From Sphingobacteriales bacterium 44-15 (GTDB lineage: Bacteria; Bacteroidota; Bacteroidia; Chitinophagales; Chitinophagaceae): DNA of 64,000 bases. The stretch lies in assembly GCA_001899685.1 (NCBI GenBank), contig MKWG01000027.1, forward strand, positions 20,423 through 84,422, given 5' to 3'. This document shows, one piece after another, positions 13,843-23,333 of the stretch. Position 1 is the stretch's first letter; every line of letters starts with the position of its first letter. A program made the translations under genes and the position numbers. Below the pieces are notes generated by a model. It made no database searches. It saw only the letters and a list, made by a program, of their open reading frames with translations, and was not told the origin of the DNA.

Positions 13843-14391
13843 ATGAAACAGACAATCATTTTCATTTTTGCAGCCTTTATAGGCTTTACATCCTGCAAAA
13901 AGGATGAACCGATTTATCAACTTCAGCCAAAAGCCCAGATCATCCTTAGTAAGAATGCACTGCAGGTGTATGAATACCACTTCGACGCCTCAGCCAGCAC
14001 CGGCAAAATAGTGAAATATTCCTGGCAATTCCGGGTAGCAACCAATTGGTACAATGCTGTTGAATCGGCTGACGCTATAACGGTATTTTACAGCACATTC
14101 AAAGTTGATGGTTTGAAGCTGATCGTGCAGGACGCTGCCGGTAATACGGCTGAATTTGCGGTTCCGGTTGAATTGGTAGAAGTCCTGAACGCAACAGGCA
14201 GTTACCCTACAAAGGCTATCTATCACAGCCTGAAAAACACAGGAACGGAAAGGGCTTCCATTGTGTACGTGTCGGACGGCTATATTAGACGGGTTTATGA
14301 TCTTGAGCCGGATTCCGTAGGGCTTATTAGGGCAATTCCGGGGACTGTGAGGGTTATGGAGGGGGAAGTACAGGGTCAGCCCTGGGAGTAG
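13843..14391 (+). CDS. Lipoprotein with PKD-like domain
   Basis: The ATG at 13843 gives 182 residues with a lipoprotein signal: a basic start, hydrophobic TIIFIFAAFIGF and the lipobox FTSC, with Cys18 as the acylated residue and KKDE after it. Residues about 30-115 fit a PKD/Ig-like fold (YHFDASASTGKIVKYSWQF and LKLIVQDAAGNTAEF). It should be exported and membrane-anchored, so it could be a lysogenic-conversion or superinfection-exclusion product. It is the last gene of the element before the tRNA and ends at a strong terminator. Confidence 0.7.
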   Translation: MKQTIIFIFAAFIGFTSCKKDEPIYQLQPKAQIILSKNALQVYEYHFDASASTGKIVKYSWQFRVATNWYNAVESADAITVFYSTFKVDGLKLIVQDAAGNTAEFAVPVELVEVLNATGSYPTKAIYHSLKNTGTERASIVYVSDGYIRRVYDLEPDSVGLIRAIPGTVRVMEGEVQGQPWE

Positions 14392-14396
14392 CTGAA

Positions 14397-14422
14397 AGCC
14401 CGGCAATTAGCCGGGTTTTTTT
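14397..14422 (+). terminator. Intrinsic terminator, duplicate of the 8417 hairpin
   Basis: CCCGGC-AATTA-GCCGGG (14399-14415) is followed by seven T. The 21 bases 14398-14418 are identical to 8417-8437. It lies 5 bases beyond the lipoprotein stop. Confidence 0.9.
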
Positions 14423-14463
14423 GCCCCAAAAGCCCCTATTTTCATGTCTATTTTCACGCCCTT

Positions 14464-14562
14464 TCCGGGGCAAATTAGATATCCTTCCCCCCCTTCCTTT
14501 CCCTTATAAAGGCTTTACTGTTGGTTTCTTTGTGGAATTATCCGGGCAAATTCCGGGCAAAT
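14464..14562. repeat. TCCGGGCAAAT repeats near the tRNA junction
   Basis: TCCGGGCAAAT occurs as an exact tandem at 14541-14551 and 14552-14562 (11-bp period, about one helical turn), and once with an extra G at 14464-14475. Short direct repeats close to an attachment site are typical of integrase arm-type or excisionase binding. The function is inferred from position. Confidence 0.6.
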
Positions 14563-14574
14563 TTTTAAAATAAA

Positions 14575-14599
14575 AAAGAGTTACTTTATGTAACTCTTT
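14575..14599 (-). terminator. Terminator of tRNA-Arg
   Basis: AAAGAGTTAC-TTTAT-GTAACTCTTT is a perfect 10-bp stem. On the minus strand it is followed by TTTTTTATTTT. It starts 10 bases beyond the tRNA 3' end. If the element is integrated at the tRNA, this terminator is on the element side or within the duplicated attachment sequence. Confidence 0.85.
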
Positions 14600-14608
14600 G
14601 ATTTCCAG

Positions 14609-14682
<74 letters not shown>

Positions 14683-14824
14683 AATATTGTTTAATATACT
14701 CTTTTCCAACTCCTGATTTGAGATATACTTCTCTGTTCCTCATTATATCCCGGAAACAGGATATTTTTAAGGCTTGCAAAGATAATTTTTTTTAGTTTGC
14801 AGCCAAACAGTAATTATAACTGCA

Positions 14825-15502
14825 ATGGATGTAAAGATAGAAGCAAGCTGGAAGGAAGTATTAAAAGAAGAATTCAGCAAGCCATACTTTGAGCAGATCG
14901 TTTATTTCCTGAAAACGGAACGAATGGCCGGCAAAACAATATATCCTCCGGGACCGCTTATTTTTAATGCATTCGAACAAACACCTTTTGATAAGGTAAA
15001 AGCGGTGATCATCGGCCAGGATCCGTATCATGGCCCGGGGCAGGCTCACGGGCTGTGCTTTTCTGTACAGGATGGTGTTCCCCCTCCTCCGTCCTTAGTC
15101 AACATTTTTAAAGAAATACAGTCAGACATAGGTATATCAATACCTCCCGGCAAAGGAAATCTTACGCATTGGGCGCAACAGGGCGTGCTGTTATTAAATG
15201 CTGCGCTTACAGTGAGAGCGAATGAACCTTTCAGCCATTCCAAGATCGGCTGGGCAACATTTACAGATGCCGTAATTCAAAAAATCTCTGCGCTCAAAAC
15301 CGGGATAGTTTTTTTGCTTTGGGGGAAATTCGCACAGGAGAAACAGAACCTTATAGATGAAACCAGGCATCATGTGCTAAAAGCCGCCCACCCCTCTCCT
15401 TTTTCGGCCGACAAAGGCTTTTTCGGCTGCAGGCATTTTTCCAAAACCAACCGCCTGCTGCAAGAGGAAGGCAGGGATCCTATTGACTGGATGATTTCCT
15501 GA
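14825..15502 (+). CDS. ung: Uracil-DNA glycosylase
   Basis: Ung removes uracil from DNA, the first step of base-excision repair. Its 225 residues are the usual family length. The water-activating motif GQDPYHG is at 64-70 (Asp66), an aromatic uracil-binding Phe follows in LCFSV, and the DNA-intercalation motif [14 protein letters not shown] lies at about 187-200. The start ATG 14825 is directly followed by typical N-terminal helices. It is the first chromosomal protein gene beside the prophage and stands 43 bases before plsC on the same strand. Confidence 0.97.
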   Translation: MDVKIEASWKEVLKEEFSKPYFEQIVYFLKTERMAGKTIYPPGPLIFNAFEQTPFDKVKAVIIGQDPYHGPGQAHGLCFSVQDGVPPPPSLVNIFKEIQSDIGISIPPGKGNLTHWAQQGVLLLNAALTVRANEPFSHSKIGWATFTDAVIQKISALKTGIVFLLWGKFAQEKQNLIDETRHHVLKAAHPSPFSADKGFFGCRHFSKTNRLLQEEGRDPIDWMIS

Positions 15503-15545
15503 CTGTACTTTGGCTATTCCTGCTTATTTTCGATATTGAAATATT

Positions 15546-16292
15546 ATGATCAAAAATATTCTCGGCCGGATCATTGCCTTTTGGGGAGCAATAATATTTG
15601 TAATAACCCTGCTGCTCGTTGTAATTCCTATCTGGCTTACCAACTATATTGAAGAGCCGGGCGGAACAGAAATTTTCCGCCGTATTTCAAAAGCATGGAT
15701 GAATTTTTTTCTTTTTTCAATCGGATGCCGGTTGGTGGTTCATGGGAAGGAAAATTTTAAAAGGGGAGAAACCTACATTGTAGCAAGTAATCACAACTCG
15801 TACATGGATGTACCGCTTACCACTCCTTTCATCCCCGGACCAAACAAAACCATAGCCAAGTCCGAGCTGGCCAAAGTGCCTTTATTTGGATTGATCTACC
15901 AGCGTGGCTCCATACTCGTTGATCGTAAAAGTGAGAAAAGCCGTAGAGAAAGCTATGTAAAAATGAAGGAAGTGCTTGACCAGGGATTGCACATGTGTAT
16001 TTATCCCGAAGGCACCCGCAACACTACCGGCGAGCCCTTAAAATCTTTTCACGATGGCGCTTTCAAGCTCGCTGTTGAAACTAAAAAAGCCATTATACCT
16101 ACATTGTTGTTCAACACGAAAAAAGTATTACCGGGCAAGTCTAAGCCTTTTTATCTCTGGCCGGCAAAAATGGAAATATATTTTTTGCCACCCGAACCTG
16201 TTCAGCCCGGCGATACCGTTGCTTCTTTGAAGGAAAGAGTATTTAATATCATGTATGCATTTGCGCGGGAGCATAGCAGGAAGGGGAAATAG
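15546..16292 (+). CDS. plsC: 1-acyl-sn-glycerol-3-phosphate acyltransferase (PlsC family)
   Basis: It transfers an acyl chain to lysophosphatidic acid to give phosphatidic acid, at the cytoplasmic face of the inner membrane. Its 248 residues have an N-terminal membrane helix at about 8-30, the catalytic NHNSYMD motif (H83, D88), and the substrate motif YPEGTRN at about 155-161. The charged C-terminus is normal. It stands 43 bases after ung. Its stop codon is immediately followed by an intergenic repeat that separates it from the convergent lptD gene. Confidence 0.9.
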   Translation: MIKNILGRIIAFWGAIIFVITLLLVVIPIWLTNYIEEPGGTEIFRRISKAWMNFFLFSIGCRLVVHGKENFKRGETYIVASNHNSYMDVPLTTPFIPGPNKTIAKSELAKVPLFGLIYQRGSILVDRKSEKSRRESYVKMKEVLDQGLHMCIYPEGTRNTTGEPLKSFHDGAFKLAVETKKAIIPTLLFNTKKVLPGKSKPFYLWPAKMEIYFLPPEPVQPGDTVASLKERVFNIMYAFAREHSRKGK

Positions 16293-16374
16293 GCGAGACG
16301 TCAAACGTGAGAAGTGAAAATTTCACATCTATCGTCTCACCTCTCACGTTTCTTACCACTTATTACTTACCACC
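16293..16374. repeat. Intergenic short-word repeat R1 (convergent gap)
   Basis: It starts directly after the plsC stop and ends at the lptD stop. It contains AAACGTGAGA (16303-16312) and its inverted copy TCTCACGTTT (16342-16351), the palindrome GTGAAAATTTCAC, and TTCTTACCACTTATTACTTACC, whose inverse with one mismatch is found at 34296-34316. The inverted words could form a bidirectional terminator. Confidence 0.85.
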
Positions 16375-19194
16375 TTAATTACTGAAATTCCTGAAAGTCC
16401 TCGTACGATTGATCTTAAGGTCTCTCAGCATGCCTGATTTCGGATAAAGAGAGATATTAAAGGAGGGCCATAAACCAAACGGTGTTACATTGATAGCCAT
16501 CTGCCAGCAGTGCATTTCCCGGGTAATGTACATTGTGAAAGACGGTATTTTTAAATTAGTAACATCTACATAACCGTTTGCACCCACTTTCCACTTTTCC
16601 GTAAGGCTGAAATCACCGTTGAAGTTCATGCTGGAAGTAAGCCTTGTTTTATAAGTATAATCCGACTGTAACTGGTTGCTGAAGCTTAAAGAATAAGAAA
16701 TATTTATCGACCAGGGTATATTGAAGTCCACGAACTCAGAAGGATTTTTCTTTATATAGTCCATCTGCTGCTGCATTTCGTCTGCTGTGAGATTATCATA
16801 GTTATCGTATTGGTTTTCCACTTTCTGGTCTTTTTTAGGATCCTTGGCCTTACTTTTAAAGCTGGTGGAAACAGAAAGACTTCCATTGGTGATCCGGCCT
16901 AAAGAAAACCCTTGTCCCTGCCAGGCATATTTATTGATCCGGTATCCGAGGCTGTCCACTTTGTATGGATCCATCGTTGCGCTTGCCGTAATATTGATCT
17001 TTTCAAAAAGCGTGCTCCTTGCATAAATATTAAAAGTGCTGAGCTTAAAAGAATCCGCCAACAAATTGTAGCTGCCGGTAAAACCAAAGCCATCTATGAT
17101 CTTTACTTTTTTAAGACCATCATCTCCTTCTTCACCTGATCGTTCTGAAGTGCTGTCGTTTTTGGGTCTTACTTTCATTTCAAGGAAGTTATCGATACCG
17201 AAGCCAATGCTTCCCGACCGACCGTATCCGAAGGATCCATAGGTGGTTCGTTCATACTGGGAAAGCATCATATAGTGTCCCAGCGAATCTACTTTGGTAT
17301 TCCTGTAATACGACTTGGACAGATCCGGCTTATACCCGATGCTGAACTGTGGTCGCATGGTATGGCGTATCGCCTGTATCCTTGCATTTTTATTTTTCAT
17401 AGTAAGGGTACCAAACATAGAAGTGCTGAAAGAAACAGACATTGATATATCCCTTGCCGTATAGAATCCTTTTTCAGTGGTGGTGTCAATTTTCCTTTCC
17501 GTGTCATTCCAGTTGCGTATTATTTTTTGGGAATACCAGCGCTCCTGGTAGCTGAACCCCGGGGAGATCTGGAGGGGACCTAACTGAGGCAGCGCTAATG
17601 ATATGGGTATATTGTGCTGGGCGCCCCATTGAAAAGTATCTACCAGTTGCTGCCAGCTAAAGGCTGTATCATAAAAACTTGCCTGCCCCCTTGTACTTCC
17701 CGTATAACCTATGCCAAGCTTTTGGTACCACTTTCCTGAACCTGCCATTTCCTTGGGCTGCAACGGGTAAAGGGTTGTCACGTTAAAGTTGATGTCAGGA
17801 AGGTTAAGGTTCACTATTTTGGTTTGGGTGTTCTGGGAATGGTTCATGTTTACCGAAAGATTATAAGGCTTCCCTATCCAGGATTTCTGGTAAGAAATGG
17901 AAGAGCTCAACTGGTTGGTAAAGCTCAGCGGCTGGCTGTAAGTTCCTCCCGCACCATTGCTTTGATCAATAATTGCATTGGTGGCATTATAGCGGGTATA
18001 CGAGCTGGACCCGGCCTGGACATTTGCAGAAAAGCTTACACCCGGTCTCGCCTTACTGTCTGTACGGTGGCTCCAGGTAAGAAAAAATGTCTTGTTTTTC
18101 CTGTAATCTTCGTCACCTTTAAATCCAAAATGAGTATTCTGGTAGCTGAAATTTAATGACCCGTTATACTTATACCGCACCCTGTAGGTGGGTGTAAGGT
18201 TGAGCCGCCAGCTACCATAGGAATAAATATCGAATTTAGTCGTGACGTCAAAGTTATCACTGATAACCTTATAATATCCCAGCCCTTCAAGCCCCAGCCC
18301 GTAATCCTGTGTAACCGTTAATTGCGGTGGTAATATCCCCGACTGTCTCCCGTGCTTCATGGGGAACATACCGAAAGGAAGGATTATCGGCAGGACAGGG
18401 ACGCCTTCGAACTCAACACCTACCGGGCCGGTAACGGCAACCTTTTGGCTTATATATTTTATTCTCTTTGCGCGAAAAGCAAAATGAGGGGTATCATAGT
18501 TACAGGTAGTAAAACGACCTCTCAATGCGTATATGGTTTGTGCATCCACTTTTTTTACTGCTTCTGCATAATTGTACAATTCTCCCTGCTGGAAATAGCT
18601 GCTGTGCGAAAGTCCCTTTTGCGATTTGAAATTAAATTCGAGGCTGTCGCTCACCGTGGTAATATCCCCCTGCACAAGTTTTGCCTGTCCCAGCACCTTC
18701 CCCGCAGTATCAAGCTTCATTTTCGCGTTAACGATATTGGTTTGCTGATCAAAAGACAGCTCCGGGGCAGCAAGGTTGACATCTTTATACTTTACATCAG
18801 TTTCGCCATAGAGGTAGAGCTTTTTTGCCGCCACATCCAGCACCATAGAGTCGAGCGCCTTATAATTTACGGGAGCATCAATGGAATCCTTTGATATCTT
18901 AATATCGAAAGTATCTGTTTTAACACGCTTTTCTGAACTGTCGGCATGCAACATTCCGGTGCTGTCGTTCGTTACCAGGCTGTCGGATATTTTGAAAGCA
19001 GAATCGGCTGAAGCATGTGCCGGTATTGTATCTTTGACGGGAAGCGTGGTATCCGCAGGCGCTGTTAAAGTATTGTAAAAAGGAAATTGCCTGTTACTTT
19101 TTGCCCATACATTATACGTTATTGCAATGGTAAGCAGTAGTAAGGTGAAAGTAAATATATAATTTCGCTTAAATTTGCGACATTTATTTTTCAT
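16375..19194 (-). CDS. lptD: LPS-assembly protein LptD (OstA family)
   Basis: LptD is the outer-membrane beta-barrel that inserts lipopolysaccharide into the outer leaflet. The preferred start ATG 19194 gives 939 residues; ATG 19212 adds six. A signal-anchor-like hydrophobic stretch near the N-terminus is followed by a Ser/Thr/Asp-rich linker, an OstA jelly-roll region (about 110-240, with KKLYLYGETDVKYKDVNL and LEFNFKSQKG) and a long barrel rich in alternating aromatic strands (about 260-939), ending in FRNFSN with a C-terminal aromatic near the end. It diverges from the amidase gene, with 94 bases between, and converges on plsC. Confidence 0.85.
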   Translation of the reverse strand: MKNKCRKFKRNYIFTFTLLLLTIAITYNVWAKSNRQFPFYNTLTAPADTTLPVKDTIPAHASADSAFKISDSLVTNDSTGMLHADSSEKRVKTDTFDIKISKDSIDAPVNYKALDSMVLDVAAKKLYLYGETDVKYKDVNLAAPELSFDQQTNIVNAKMKLDTAGKVLGQAKLVQGDITTVSDSLEFNFKSQKGLSHSSYFQQGELYNYAEAVKKVDAQTIYALRGRFTTCNYDTPHFAFRAKRIKYISQKVAVTGPVGVEFEGVPVLPIILPFGMFPMKHGRQSGILPPQLTVTQDYGLGLEGLGYYKVISDNFDVTTKFDIYSYGSWRLNLTPTYRVRYKYNGSLNFSYQNTHFGFKGDEDYRKNKTFFLTWSHRTDSKARPGVSFSANVQAGSSSYTRYNATNAIIDQSNGAGGTYSQPLSFTNQLSSSISYQKSWIGKPYNLSVNMNHSQNTQTKIVNLNLPDINFNVTTLYPLQPKEMAGSGKWYQKLGIGYTGSTRGQASFYDTAFSWQQLVDTFQWGAQHNIPISLALPQLGPLQISPGFSYQERWYSQKIIRNWNDTERKIDTTTEKGFYTARDISMSVSFSTSMFGTLTMKNKNARIQAIRHTMRPQFSIGYKPDLSKSYYRNTKVDSLGHYMMLSQYERTTYGSFGYGRSGSIGFGIDNFLEMKVRPKNDSTSERSGEEGDDGLKKVKIIDGFGFTGSYNLLADSFKLSTFNIYARSTLFEKINITASATMDPYKVDSLGYRINKYAWQGQGFSLGRITNGSLSVSTSFKSKAKDPKKDQKVENQYDNYDNLTADEMQQQMDYIKKNPSEFVDFNIPWSINISYSLSFSNQLQSDYTYKTRLTSSMNFNGDFSLTEKWKVGANGYVDVTNLKIPSFTMYITREMHCWQMAINVTPFGLWPSFNISLYPKSGMLRDLKINRTRTFRNFSN

Positions 19195-19288
19195 ACATAC
19201 AACAGGCGGCAAAAATAGCCATATTAGCCGTAAGAAAACGTGAAGATTGAAGTAGAATTACAAACCCTGATTAAATTTTAACAACGAA

Positions 19289-20203
19289 ATGCAGAGGAGA
19301 AACTCAAGGTCCTTTTTTTTCATCGCAATATTTTTTCTTTTAGCGCTTGTTGCCACAGCACAGAATAAAGGCCGTATCAATACCATTATTGTAGATGCCG
19401 GGCATGGAGGAACAGATCAGGGCGCAAAGGGATCTTATTCGACAGAAGCCCAGATCACCCTGCAACTGGCTATGAAGGTAGCGGCTCTTTTGGAAAGAGA
19501 ATTGCCTGATACCAAAATCCTCCAGGACCGTACTACGGACGTATTTCATGATGTAAGGCAGAAAGCAGATTTTGCCAACCAGAACAAAGGCGACCTTTTT
19601 GTATGTATACACGTGAATGCAGCGCCTCCTATCCGGCATTCAGAGATTACGGGATACAGAACCCGCACTTATTATACCGGCAAGGGCAAAAACCGTAAGA
19701 AACATACCAAAAGAGAACCTGTATATAAGATCTGGCATACTCCCAATCCCCGCCAGGGCACAGGCACTTATGTATGGGCAGCCGACAGGGACGCTAAAAA
19801 AGCCGATGCATTAAGCGAGCGTTTTGAATCGGAAAACGAAATTACGGATGCTCCGGATCCTTCTACTCCCGAAGGACAAATCGCAAGCCGCTTATGGGTA
19901 CAGAAATATTTTAAAAACAGTGTGCGGCTCGCATCCATGATCCAGGACGAGTTTGTAAAAATAGGGCGAAAGGATGACGGGGTATTGCAGCGTAATGAAA
20001 AAGGTATATGGGTATTGCAGGCCACCAACATGCCAGCCGTGCTGATCGAAACGGGCTTTATCACTAATAAGGACGAAGAAGATTATCTTAACAGTGATAA
20101 AGGACAGGAGGAAATGTCGCAGGCAATAGCCACCGCTGTGATAAAATTCAAGAATATGATAGATGCTTCCCGCGGCGGCAATCTTCCCGACTCTGCAAAA
20201 TAA
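19289..20203 (+). CDS. N-acetylmuramoyl-L-alanine amidase (Amidase_3)
   Basis: It cleaves the amide bond between muramic acid and the stem peptide in the periplasm. Its 304 residues have a signal peptide (hydrophobic FFFIAIFFLLALVATA, cleavage before QNKG), the zinc motif VDAGHGGTDQGA at about 36-47 with a His ligand, a second His in FVCIHVNAAP, and the catalytic Glu in LIETGFITN near the C-terminus. A 40-50 residue basic insertion (about 120-165) interrupts the core, as in other Bacteroidota AmiC-like enzymes. It diverges from lptD and precedes the MCE gene. Confidence 0.92.
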   Translation: MQRRNSRSFFFIAIFFLLALVATAQNKGRINTIIVDAGHGGTDQGAKGSYSTEAQITLQLAMKVAALLERELPDTKILQDRTTDVFHDVRQKADFANQNKGDLFVCIHVNAAPPIRHSEITGYRTRTYYTGKGKNRKKHTKREPVYKIWHTPNPRQGTGTYVWAADRDAKKADALSERFESENEITDAPDPSTPEGQIASRLWVQKYFKNSVRLASMIQDEFVKIGRKDDGVLQRNEKGIWVLQATNMPAVLIETGFITNKDEEDYLNSDKGQEEMSQAIATAVIKFKNMIDASRGGNLPDSAK

Positions 20204-20349
20204 TGTTTCTCCCTGATCGCCTCAGGTCCGGGCAAATTTATACATAAGCGACTTTCGACGGGATGCTTGCGCTTTCACTTAATATCCTATTTTTGCGGGG
20301 AAAGTATTGATTCTGAATAATAAGTGAAAATTCAAATCGTTCATCAAGG

Positions 20350-21354
20350 ATGAAAATATCAAATGAAACCAAAATAGGGGCATTAACTGCAATCGCAATA
20401 ACGCTTTTGATCCTCGGTTTTAATTACCTGAAAGGGAAATCATTGTTCGAAAAGAATTTCTTTGTTTATACCGTTTTTAAGTCGGTAGAAGGCTTATCGG
20501 TTTCCAATCCGGTTATGATCAACGGGCTGCAGGTGGGTAAGGTATATAAGATGGAAGAAAAAGACAATAATCTGAGTGGTATAGTGGTGACCTTAAACCT
20601 TACCAAAGATGTGAATATCCCGAAGAACTCTTTTGCTTCTATTTCCGGCAGCCTTTTAGGCACCACCACACTGGATATTAAATTAGGCACAGGCACTACT
20701 TACCTTCAGCGTGGAGATACCATCGCAACCAATGCCTCACTTGGACTGCTGGATGAAGTGACGGGCCGCATTGACCCTGCTTTGTATAAGGTAAATAAAG
20801 CATTGCAATCTCTTGATTCAGTATTAAAACTTATTGGTGCTATATTCGACTCCCGAACGCAACATAATTTTCAGACCATATTTGCAAATCTTGCAGTATC
20901 CACTGCCAGCCTGAATGGCTTGCTGGATAATCAAAAAGGAGCGCTTGCTCAAACGCTTGCCAATGCGAGTGCCTTTACAGGGAATCTCAAGACAAATAAT
21001 GATACCATCTCACAAATATTTTCCAACCTGAAAACGACGAGCGATAAACTGGCCAACCTGCAGCTCCAGGAAACTTTAACAAAATTGCAGGCAGCAGTTG
21101 GTCAGCTCAATACTACCTTGGAGAAGGTCAACAATAACAACGGTACGCTCGGTATGCTCATGAATGATAAAAAGCTGTACAATAACCTTAATTCAGCGTC
21201 TAACAGCCTGAACATATTACTGCAGGATTTCAGGGTTCACCCACGCAGGTATACCGGTGGCCTGGTATTTGGCAAAAAGGATAAATCCGCCCCCTTAATG
21301 ACTCCTTTACCCGATTCACTTACAACGTTGCCCGGCTCAGATAAACAACGGTGA
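20350..21354 (+). CDS. MlaD/MCE-domain lipid transport protein
   Basis: MCE proteins bind and carry phospholipids between the inner and outer membranes. Its 334 residues have one N-terminal TM helix (about 8-24), an MCE domain at about 36-112 (VEGLSVSNPVMINGLQVGKV and GSLLGTTTLDIKLG), and a long coiled or helical C-terminal region rich in Asn/Thr/Leu that in this family forms a needle or bundle. The stop TGA shares one base with the ATG of the next gene, so the two are translationally coupled. Confidence 0.9.
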   Translation: MKISNETKIGALTAIAITLLILGFNYLKGKSLFEKNFFVYTVFKSVEGLSVSNPVMINGLQVGKVYKMEEKDNNLSGIVVTLNLTKDVNIPKNSFASISGSLLGTTTLDIKLGTGTTYLQRGDTIATNASLGLLDEVTGRIDPALYKVNKALQSLDSVLKLIGAIFDSRTQHNFQTIFANLAVSTASLNGLLDNQKGALAQTLANASAFTGNLKTNNDTISQIFSNLKTTSDKLANLQLQETLTKLQAAVGQLNTTLEKVNNNNGTLGMLMNDKKLYNNLNSASNSLNILLQDFRVHPRRYTGGLVFGKKDKSAPLMTPLPDSLTTLPGSDKQR

Positions 21355-23333
21355 TGAATACACTAAAGAGGATTACTTTTACTGTTCTGTTTTTAGCGGT
21401 TACTTTGATTGTTTTTGCCCAACAGAAACCTGCTTCCCCATCCTCTTCCGATACAGCCGCCCCTGCACGGTCAGACAGCACCAGGAAAATAAACCTGGTC
21501 AGATCGGATCTGCTCCGTTTTGAAAATAAAGATTCTGTTCAACTCCAGATTTTAGTAGGTAATGCTATACTCAGGCAGGGAAAAACGCTTTTTTATGGCG
21601 ACAGCATTGTGATGAATCAGCAAAAAAATACTATTGAGGTGTTTGGCAATATCCATATCAATGATGCAGACAGTGTGAATGTATATTCCCAGTACCTCAT
21701 ATATCATGGTAATGAGCGGGTGGCAAACCTGAAAAAGGCAGTAAAGCTGTCTGACGGAAAGGCTACCTTGACCACGGAATCGCTCGAATACGATCTTAAT
21801 TCAAAAACAGGCACTTACCTGAATGGCGGCAAGATCGTTAACGGCTCGTCTGTGCTTACCAGTAAGGAAGGCTATTACTATGCTGAGACAAAGGATGCTT
21901 ACTTTAAAAAGAATGTTCGTCTTGTTGATCCCGAATATACCATGGCAACAGATACGCTTTTGTATAATGTGGATGCACAGCTTGCTACCTTTGTTGCTCC
22001 CACCACCATCAATGACGGTAAATCCATAATTCATACCTCCGACGGCTACTATAATATGCAAAACGGAACGGCTAATTTCGGAAAGCGGCCGGTCATCCAG
22101 GACAGCACACAGTTCATAACAGCAGATCATATAAACTTCAACAAGGCTACAGGAGAAGGTTTTGCAGAAGGAAACTTTGTATACCGTGATACCGCCCAGG
22201 GCGTAATGGTGCTGGCGGAAAAAAGTTTTTTTAACCGCGATAAAAATACTTTTCTTGCTACCGAAAAACCACTGATGATCATAAAGCAGGAAGCTGATTC
22301 CCTGTTTATAACAGCCGATACGCTATATTCAGGCATTGCGTATGATACTGTATATGTAAGAGACAGCACCGAAGAACTTCATGCACAACAAACAGGAGCT
22401 GAAATCCGCACGGATTCACTCATTACGGCAATACCTAAAGCTGAACGTTCTGAACCTCCCGGTTTACTTCCTCCTGCCGATATTAAAAAAGCGGGGAAAC
22501 CTGCCCGGAGAAAAATGAACAGGGCTGAACCTGAGCCGCCGGGACAGGAAGATATCGTAAAGGCGCCCGCCCTCACTCCCATACCATTGCCACAGCAAAC
22601 TGATACCAGTCTTCAACGGACAGTCCAGGCAGAAGACAGCACAGGAAACCTGCAGGATTCCCTGCAAAAGACAGTACAACAAGCCACTCTCAAAGATTCA
22701 GCAGCAAAGGATATAGTGGCGGCGGATAAAGTGGAAAAAATTGCCCCGCGTGAGATAGACAGGATAGATAGCGTACGCTTTTTTAAAGGATTTCATCATG
22801 TAAAAATGTTTGCCGATTCTATGCAGGCTGTATGCGATAGTATGATGTTTTCTGCCAGGGATTCCATTTTCCGGTTATTCAATGACCCGGTGGTCTGGTC
22901 AAAAGAAAGCCAGATATCGGGAGATACGATCCACCTGTATACAAAAAATAAGAAGCCGCAACGGGTGGAAGTATGGGAAAATGCATTCAGCATAAGTAAA
23001 AGCAATGATGAGCTTTTTAATCAACTGAAAGGAAATACTATTAATGGTTATTTTCAGGACGGGGAAATTGAGCATATTACTGCCAAAGGAAGCGCCGAAA
23101 GCTTATACTACCTGCAGGACGATGACAGCGCCTATACCGGCGCTAACTATGCGAAGGCCGATTTAATCAACTTGTATTTGGTAAAAAAAGAATTGAACAA
23201 AATTACATGGGTGCACCAGGTGGAGGGCGGCTTCTATCCTATCAGGCAGGTGCCGGAAGAGCATCAGCGCTTCCGTAATTTTAAATGGCAGGAAGAAAGA
23301 AGGCCTAAGTCGAAGGAGGATCTGTTTCAGTAA
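21354..23333 (+). CDS. OstA/LptA-like envelope protein with proline-rich insert
   Basis: Its 659 residues start at ATG 21354, overlapping the MlaD stop by one base. A signal peptide (TVLFLAVTLIVFA then QQKPA) is followed by repeated OstA/LptA-type beta segments at about 45-330 (GNAILRQGKTLFYGD, NIEVFGNIHI-like strands). A disordered Pro/Ala/Lys-rich linker (about 345-460) comes next, then another OstA-like segment to the end. It probably forms part of an LPS-transport bridge with LptD. Its 3' end overlaps the convergent GT4 gene by 29 bases. Confidence 0.8.
   Translation: MNTLKRITFTVLFLAVTLIVFAQQKPASPSSSDTAAPARSDSTRKINLVRSDLLRFENKDSVQLQILVGNAILRQGKTLFYGDSIVMNQQKNTIEVFGNIHINDADSVNVYSQYLIYHGNERVANLKKAVKLSDGKATLTTESLEYDLNSKTGTYLNGGKIVNGSSVLTSKEGYYYAETKDAYFKKNVRLVDPEYTMATDTLLYNVDAQLATFVAPTTINDGKSIIHTSDGYYNMQNGTANFGKRPVIQDSTQFITADHINFNKATGEGFAEGNFVYRDTAQGVMVLAEKSFFNRDKNTFLATEKPLMIIKQEADSLFITADTLYSGIAYDTVYVRDSTEELHAQQTGAEIRTDSLITAIPKAERSEPPGLLPPADIKKAGKPARRKMNRAEPEPPGQEDIVKAPALTPIPLPQQTDTSLQRTVQAEDSTGNLQDSLQKTVQQATLKDSAAKDIVAADKVEKIAPREIDRIDSVRFFKGFHHVKMFADSMQAVCDSMMFSARDSIFRLFNDPVVWSKESQISGDTIHLYTKNKKPQRVEVWENAFSISKSNDELFNQLKGNTINGYFQDGEIEHITAKGSAESLYYLQDDDSAYTGANYAKADLINLYLVKKELNKITWVHQVEGGFYPIRQVPEEHQRFRNFKWQEERRPKSKEDLFQ

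Larger units (their letters stand above)
1..14608. mobile_element. Right-hand part of a tailed-phage-derived element ending at tRNA-Arg
   Basis: Phage character is shown by a terminase large subunit, a probable small subunit, a Mom-type DNA modification gene, four homing-type nucleases (GIY-YIG and HNH) and a phage-style sigma-like factor. The DNA is visibly more AT-rich than the sequence right of 14.6 kb and lacks the chromosomal intergenic repeat family. It stops next to the 3' end of a minus-strand tRNA-Arg, a classic tyrosine-recombinase target. The left end, the integrase and the structural genes are outside the window, so whether it is an intact prophage cannot be decided. The boundary at the tRNA 3' end is inferred. 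Confidence 0.85.
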
